Below, one piece after another: positions 12,210 to 16,009 of a stretch of DNA of 16,009 nt. A program made the translations under genes and the position numbers. The notes below the pieces were generated by a model. That model saw only the letters and a list, made by a program, of their open reading frames with translations, had not been told where the DNA came from and searched no databases. Source of the DNA: Pseudobutyrivibrio sp. UBA1225 (GTDB taxonomy: Bacteria > Bacillota > Clostridia > Lachnospirales > Lachnospiraceae); assembly GCA_002309345.1 (NCBI GenBank), contig DBWZ01000072.1, positions 14,772-30,780 of the forward strand, written 5' to 3'. Each line of letters starts with the position of its first letter. Within the stretch, counting starts at the first letter, position 1.

Positions 12210-15200
12210 ATGATTGCGGTAAGAATACCTGAAGAAATCAGGAAATACAAAGAAAAAATCGCTTTTGGACTAACAGCTAGGCAGTTGATATGTACAATCA
12301 TTACGTTGGCAATATGCGTTCCGCTCTATTGGTGGGGGCGCAACTATTTGTCAGACGATGTATTAGGCTGGGCGATAATTATCATTGGTTTACCTCTTCT
12401 ATCGATTGGTTACATAAGATTCAATGGAGTGCCAATGGAGAGGATGGCAAAGGTAATATTTCTCACACAGTTTTTATATCCAGTGAAGCGAAAATACAAA
12501 GTGGAGAATGCTTTTAGAACCTGGCAAGATATGGCAGATAAAGAGGATATGCCCAAAAGTTCAAAAGATAAAAAGAAATTAGCAAAATACAAAGAGGAGA
12601 TGGCGTTGGAAAAAACATTTTTATTAGCTGAAGCGGAAGCTAATGGAGAGGCTACATATACGACGGATGTGGACAAGGAAGCGGCTCCTTATGATGTGGA
12701 AAAAGAAAAGCTTTTTACAGTCAAGAATCCTTTTAATAATAAAAATAATAAAAAGAAAAAAGACGAGGAACGAAAAGAAAAGCGAAAGAGAACAGAGACA
12801 AAGTTAGCAAAGCAAGCTAAAGAGATAGAGCAAAAGCAGCTTTCTAATCCAGAGTATGTGTTAAACAAAAAAGAGTTTGAAATACTCAAAAAATATAAAG
12901 AAGAACAAATTAAGCTCAGGAAACAAGAAATTGAAAGAGGAAAAAAGCAGCTTAAAAAGAAGAATTCAGTTTTAGCAAAGAGACGAAAGGCGACTTCAGT
13001 AATACCAAAGACAGTGCAGCAGTCTATTCCGTTTATAGCCGATTATGATGAGGGCTTGTTTGAGGTAGAGCCTAACAAATATAGCAAGATGTATTCTATC
13101 AAGGATATCAACTACAAAACAGCGCAACAGGATGAGCAAGTAGATATATTTGTTAAATTGGGTGAGTTCTTCAACTATTTCTCAGATGAGATGAAGTTTC
13201 AAATCTGTGTTGATAACAGAGTGGTGTCTAAAGCAGAACAGCAGCGTAAGATTTTTAAGCAGAGCAAGAATGATGGTCAAGACAGACACAGAGAAGAATA
13301 CAATAAAGTAATTGCTCGACAAATGAGTACCGGAAAAAATGACATGAATTTGCAAAAATATATTACAATAACTATTGATGCAAATTCTCCTATAGAGGCC
13401 ATTCTGAAATTCCATAAAATAGATGCTGAAGTAATTCAAAATCTAAAGAAAATTGGTTCAGATGGTAGAACATTGACAACAACAGAGAGATTATCATTTT
13501 TCCATGACAAGTTTAGAAAAGGTCGTGAAAGCGAATTCCATATCGACTATGACTATATTAAAAAACAGGGTATTTCTTCAAAGGATTATATAGCCCCAGA
13601 ATATATGGAATTTCGACCAAAGCATATTCAGATAGAAGATGATTACTACAGAGTGTTATATCTTAACAATCTGCCAAAATCATTACAAGATGAGTTTTAC
13701 TCTGAATTGGTTGACCAAAGCTTTCCAATTACGACCACATTGTCTATACAACCTGTTGCTCAAGATAAGGGCCTTAGAATCGTACAAAAACAGTTGACTG
13801 GTATTGAGGCAAACAAAATGGAAGCCGAGAAAAGAGCTATTAAAGCTGGATATTCTCCAGATATAATCCAGCATTCAATTAAGGATGCTCATGCCCAAGC
13901 TGAAGAATTGTACGATGATATGCTAAATAAGAATCAGAAAATGTTCTTTGTAACAATCACTTGTCTTGTACATGGCAAAACATTGGAAGAGCTTGATGAC
14001 AATAGTAATTTGGTTATGAGTATTGCCCGAAAGTATACTTGTCAGTTACAGACATTGACAATACAGCAGGAAGAGGCATGGCGAGTAACATTACCATTTG
14101 GTTATCATCCACATGATATGTGTGTTGATAGAGCGCTTACTACAGAGTCTTCTTCAATATTTATGCCATTTAGAAATCAGGAACTGTTCCACAACGGTGG
14201 TTTCTACTACGGCTTAAATAGTATTTCTCACAACCTTGTTATTATTAATCGAACTGAGATGAAGACACCATCTGGATTTATCTTAGGTTCATCTGGTTCT
14301 GGTAAATCATTTGCGGTTAAACGAGAGATGCTAAATGTATTCTTGGATGATGATAAAACTGGAATTCTTGTAATTGATCCTGAGAATGAGTATTCAGCTA
14401 TTTGTAAATGCTTTGGCGGTACAGTTGTTAAAATCTCAGCAGATTCTGAATTCTACATCAATCCTATGGATATGCCAGAGGATTACGGTTTAGATGATGA
14501 CGATGATCCAATGATGACACCGCTTGACACCAAGAAAGAAAAGGCATTGAAAAAGAAATCAGATTATATCCTTTCAATAGTGGAAAGAATGATTTCAATG
14601 GGCGGTTCTGATACATCTACTATGGTAACCCCTTCTCAGAAGACTATTGTAGATAGATGCGTTCGAAAAGCTTATCAGGAATACTTGAACCATGATTTTG
14701 ACAAAGAGTACTTGCCTACTCTCTTGGATTTACAGGATGCATTGGATGAAGAAGCAAAGGTTAGCAACGAGGCATACTATGTTGCAGAAGGTGTTGAGTA
14801 CTTTACACGAGGTTCAATGGATGTGTTTGCTCACAAAACAAATGTAGATGTTGATAATCGATTTGTAGTATTTAATGTTAGAGATCTTGGAGAACAGTTA
14901 AGACAAATTGCCTTAATAATAGTATTCGACTTTATTTGGAACAGAATGGTAGAAAATAAGTCCAACGGTGTTAGAACATATTGCTATTGTGATGAGATTC
15001 ACGTTATGTTCAAGAGCTATTATTCAGCAGACTATTTAAAGCAGCTTTATAAGCGTGGTAGAAAGTATGGTCTTGTTATTACTGGTATCACACAGGATAT
15101 TGAGGACTTACTTATGTCTGAGCAGGCGCGAGGAATGCTTTCTAACTCTGATTTCATTATGATGTTGAATCAAAAATCAGAAAACTTGCGTGTGTTAGCC

Positions 15201-15488
15201 GGAATGTTAAATATTTCAGAATCGCAAATGGGTTATGTTACAAATGCTGATGCAGGATGTGGCTTGCTCTTTGCGGAGAATACTATTGTTCCATTTGAAG
15301 ATAACTTTCCTTCAGATAGCTATTTATACACACTTCTTTCTACTAAGTTTGGTGAGGGAGAAGAGTCCGACAAGGAAGTTCGTGAATACGTAGAGAGAAT
15401 GATTGCATCTAGTCATTTTGAAGAACAGAAAAGTGACAAGGAAATAGAAAACCAGATTAAAGAAAAGTACGGCGTTGAAGTTTCTTAA
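12210..15488 (+). CDS. virB4: PrgI-VirB4 fusion: T4SS motor ATPase with N-terminal PrgI domain (1092 aa)
   Basis: VirB4 ATPases power assembly and substrate transfer in the secretion channel. Residues 1-105 match PrgI: start VRIPEEIRKYKEKIAFGLTA, two membrane spans (about 26-44 and 52-70), then RFNG and FLYPVKRKY. Residues about 108-270 are an unusually charged Lys/Glu linker. The VirB4 part starts near SIPFIADYDEG (about 272) and KYSKMYSIKDINY. Walker A is GSSGSGKS (693-700) followed by IDPENEY; Walker B is CYCDEIHVMF with Asp928-Glu929. A late GLVITGITQDIEDL and MLNQKSENL are typical. PrgI and VirB4 are commonly separate neighbouring genes, so the single frame is unusual and explains the length beyond the usual 600-800. 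GGAAGG lies about 8 bases before ATG 12210, and the frame is uninterrupted. Confidence 0.95.
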   Translation: MIAVRIPEEIRKYKEKIAFGLTARQLICTIITLAICVPLYWWGRNYLSDDVLGWAIIIIGLPLLSIGYIRFNGVPMERMAKVIFLTQFLYPVKRKYKVENAFRTWQDMADKEDMPKSSKDKKKLAKYKEEMALEKTFLLAEAEANGEATYTTDVDKEAAPYDVEKEKLFTVKNPFNNKNNKKKKDEERKEKRKRTETKLAKQAKEIEQKQLSNPEYVLNKKEFEILKKYKEEQIKLRKQEIERGKKQLKKKNSVLAKRRKATSVIPKTVQQSIPFIADYDEGLFEVEPNKYSKMYSIKDINYKTAQQDEQVDIFVKLGEFFNYFSDEMKFQICVDNRVVSKAEQQRKIFKQSKNDGQDRHREEYNKVIARQMSTGKNDMNLQKYITITIDANSPIEAILKFHKIDAEVIQNLKKIGSDGRTLTTTERLSFFHDKFRKGRESEFHIDYDYIKKQGISSKDYIAPEYMEFRPKHIQIEDDYYRVLYLNNLPKSLQDEFYSELVDQSFPITTTLSIQPVAQDKGLRIVQKQLTGIEANKMEAEKRAIKAGYSPDIIQHSIKDAHAQAEELYDDMLNKNQKMFFVTITCLVHGKTLEELDDNSNLVMSIARKYTCQLQTLTIQQEEAWRVTLPFGYHPHDMCVDRALTTESSSIFMPFRNQELFHNGGFYYGLNSISHNLVIINRTEMKTPSGFILGSSGSGKSFAVKREMLNVFLDDDKTGILVIDPENEYSAICKCFGGTVVKISADSEFYINPMDMPEDYGLDDDDDPMMTPLDTKKEKALKKKSDYILSIVERMISMGGSDTSTMVTPSQKTIVDRCVRKAYQEYLNHDFDKEYLPTLLDLQDALDEEAKVSNEAYYVAEGVEYFTRGSMDVFAHKTNVDVDNRFVVFNVRDLGEQLRQIALIIVFDFIWNRMVENKSNGVRTYCYCDEIHVMFKSYYSADYLKQLYKRGRKYGLVITGITQDIEDLLMSEQARGMLSNSDFIMMLNQKSENLRVLAGMLNISESQMGYVTNADAGCGLLFAENTIVPFEDNFPSDSYLYTLLSTKFGEGEESDKEVREYVERMIASSHFEEQKSDKEIENQIKEKYGVEVS

Positions 15489-15503
15489 AAATGGAGGTTG
15501 ATT

Positions 15504-16009
15504 ATGAAAAGAATCGTAAGATTAATCGTTTCTAGTGTTTTGTGTTTAGCCATGTTGATGAGCTTTGATGCTCCGGTTAGTGCCGCAGAACTGCCTGCGG
15601 AAGATCCACAACAGGTTTATCAAGAACTTGTGGATACAGTTTCGTTCATAGAAAACGATTCTTCATGGGATTGTATATTAATGGAAATACCATTTAACAC
15701 TGAGGAAGAGGCTAAGCATTATGCGTTAACAGTAAATCATGAAGGTAAAACAGATGAAGAAGCAATAGCCGAGTATAAGAATATGTCTAAATATGAAAGG
15801 TTTATTTACTACAGTACATATGTTTATATGGCACAAGCTATAGCAAACGGTAATTATGAAGATATTTCTACATATGAAAAATTATCTACATATTCTTCAA
15901 GCCCATTGCGTTTAATGAGTGGGGAATACCTGCATTTGAATAATAAAGAAGAAGTGATTGCAGCTTTCGAAAAAGTCTTACATTGGCAGTTTGATTACAT
16001 TCAGGCAAC
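15504..16009 (+). CDS. Secreted protein of unknown function (5' part, runs off window)
   Basis: TGGAGG (15492-15497) is 6 bases before ATG 15504, 15 bases after the VirB4 stop, so it belongs to the same operon. The frame stays open for 168 codons to the window edge. MKRIVRLIV and a hydrophobic core form a signal peptide with a probable cleavage site after VSA or VSAA (residues 27-28). The visible mature part is acidic and helical, rich in Tyr, Glu and Ser (KYERFIYYSTYVYMAQ). In Tn1549-like operons the gene after virB4 usually encodes a cell-wall hydrolase (NlpC/P60, CHAP or lysozyme-like). No such motif is seen in these 168 residues, but it could lie further on. Otherwise function unknown. 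Confidence 0.85.
   Translation, partial: MKRIVRLIVSSVLCLAMLMSFDAPVSAAELPAEDPQQVYQELVDTVSFIENDSSWDCILMEIPFNTEEEAKHYALTVNHEGKTDEEAIAEYKNMSKYERFIYYSTYVYMAQAIANGNYEDISTYEKLSTYSSSPLRLMSGEYLHLNNKEEVIAAFEKVLHWQFDYIQA

Overview
The window is AT-rich Gram-positive DNA. The conjugation genes, start signals and surface-protein repeats best fit a Lachnospiraceae-type Clostridium (Butyrivibrio, Pseudobutyrivibrio or Roseburia relatives). This assignment is an inference from gene families and base composition, not a database match. The right half is the core of a type IV secretion/conjugation module in the gene order typical of Tn1549-like integrative conjugative elements. The left half is accessory DNA with few recognisable genes but a lot of unexplained structured non-coding sequence.

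Layout. 1-455: the end of a very acidic, repeat-bearing reading frame. 577-700: a promoter and a complete tRNA-Leu(CAA). 798-2040: a minus-strand gene of unknown function with its own terminator. 2041-2799: a gene-free stretch with at least six hairpins and a 21-nt repeated element. 2800-3942: a lipoprotein. 4163-5428: a secreted protein with two copies of a YYA..YP-type repeat. 5485-5567: a hairpin that looks like the cut-off left end of an IS150/IS3-family insertion sequence and also works as a terminator. 5656-6305: a near-consensus promoter, about 615 nt of untranslated sequence full of nested stems, and a strong intrinsic terminator, i.e. a candidate large structured RNA. 6356-7418: a type I signal peptidase followed by two small membrane proteins. 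7432-7460: a strong promoter covered by two dyads.

From 7492 the genes run in one direction with short gaps: an unknown 138-residue protein, a PcfB-like (DUF3801) accessory factor, the VirD4/PcfC coupling ATPase, a small VirB2/Maff2-like pilin candidate, a polytopic VirB6-like channel protein, a PrgI-VirB4 fusion ATPase, and the start of a secreted protein that runs off the window. They would form the coupling protein, channel and motor of a mating apparatus. No relaxase, integrase or lytic transglycosylase is visible here; these would have to lie outside the window.

Most noteworthy are the candidate ~615-nt RNA at 5691-6305, the structured repeat array at 2215-2690, the dyads over the conjugation-operon promoter, and the PrgI-VirB4 fusion.
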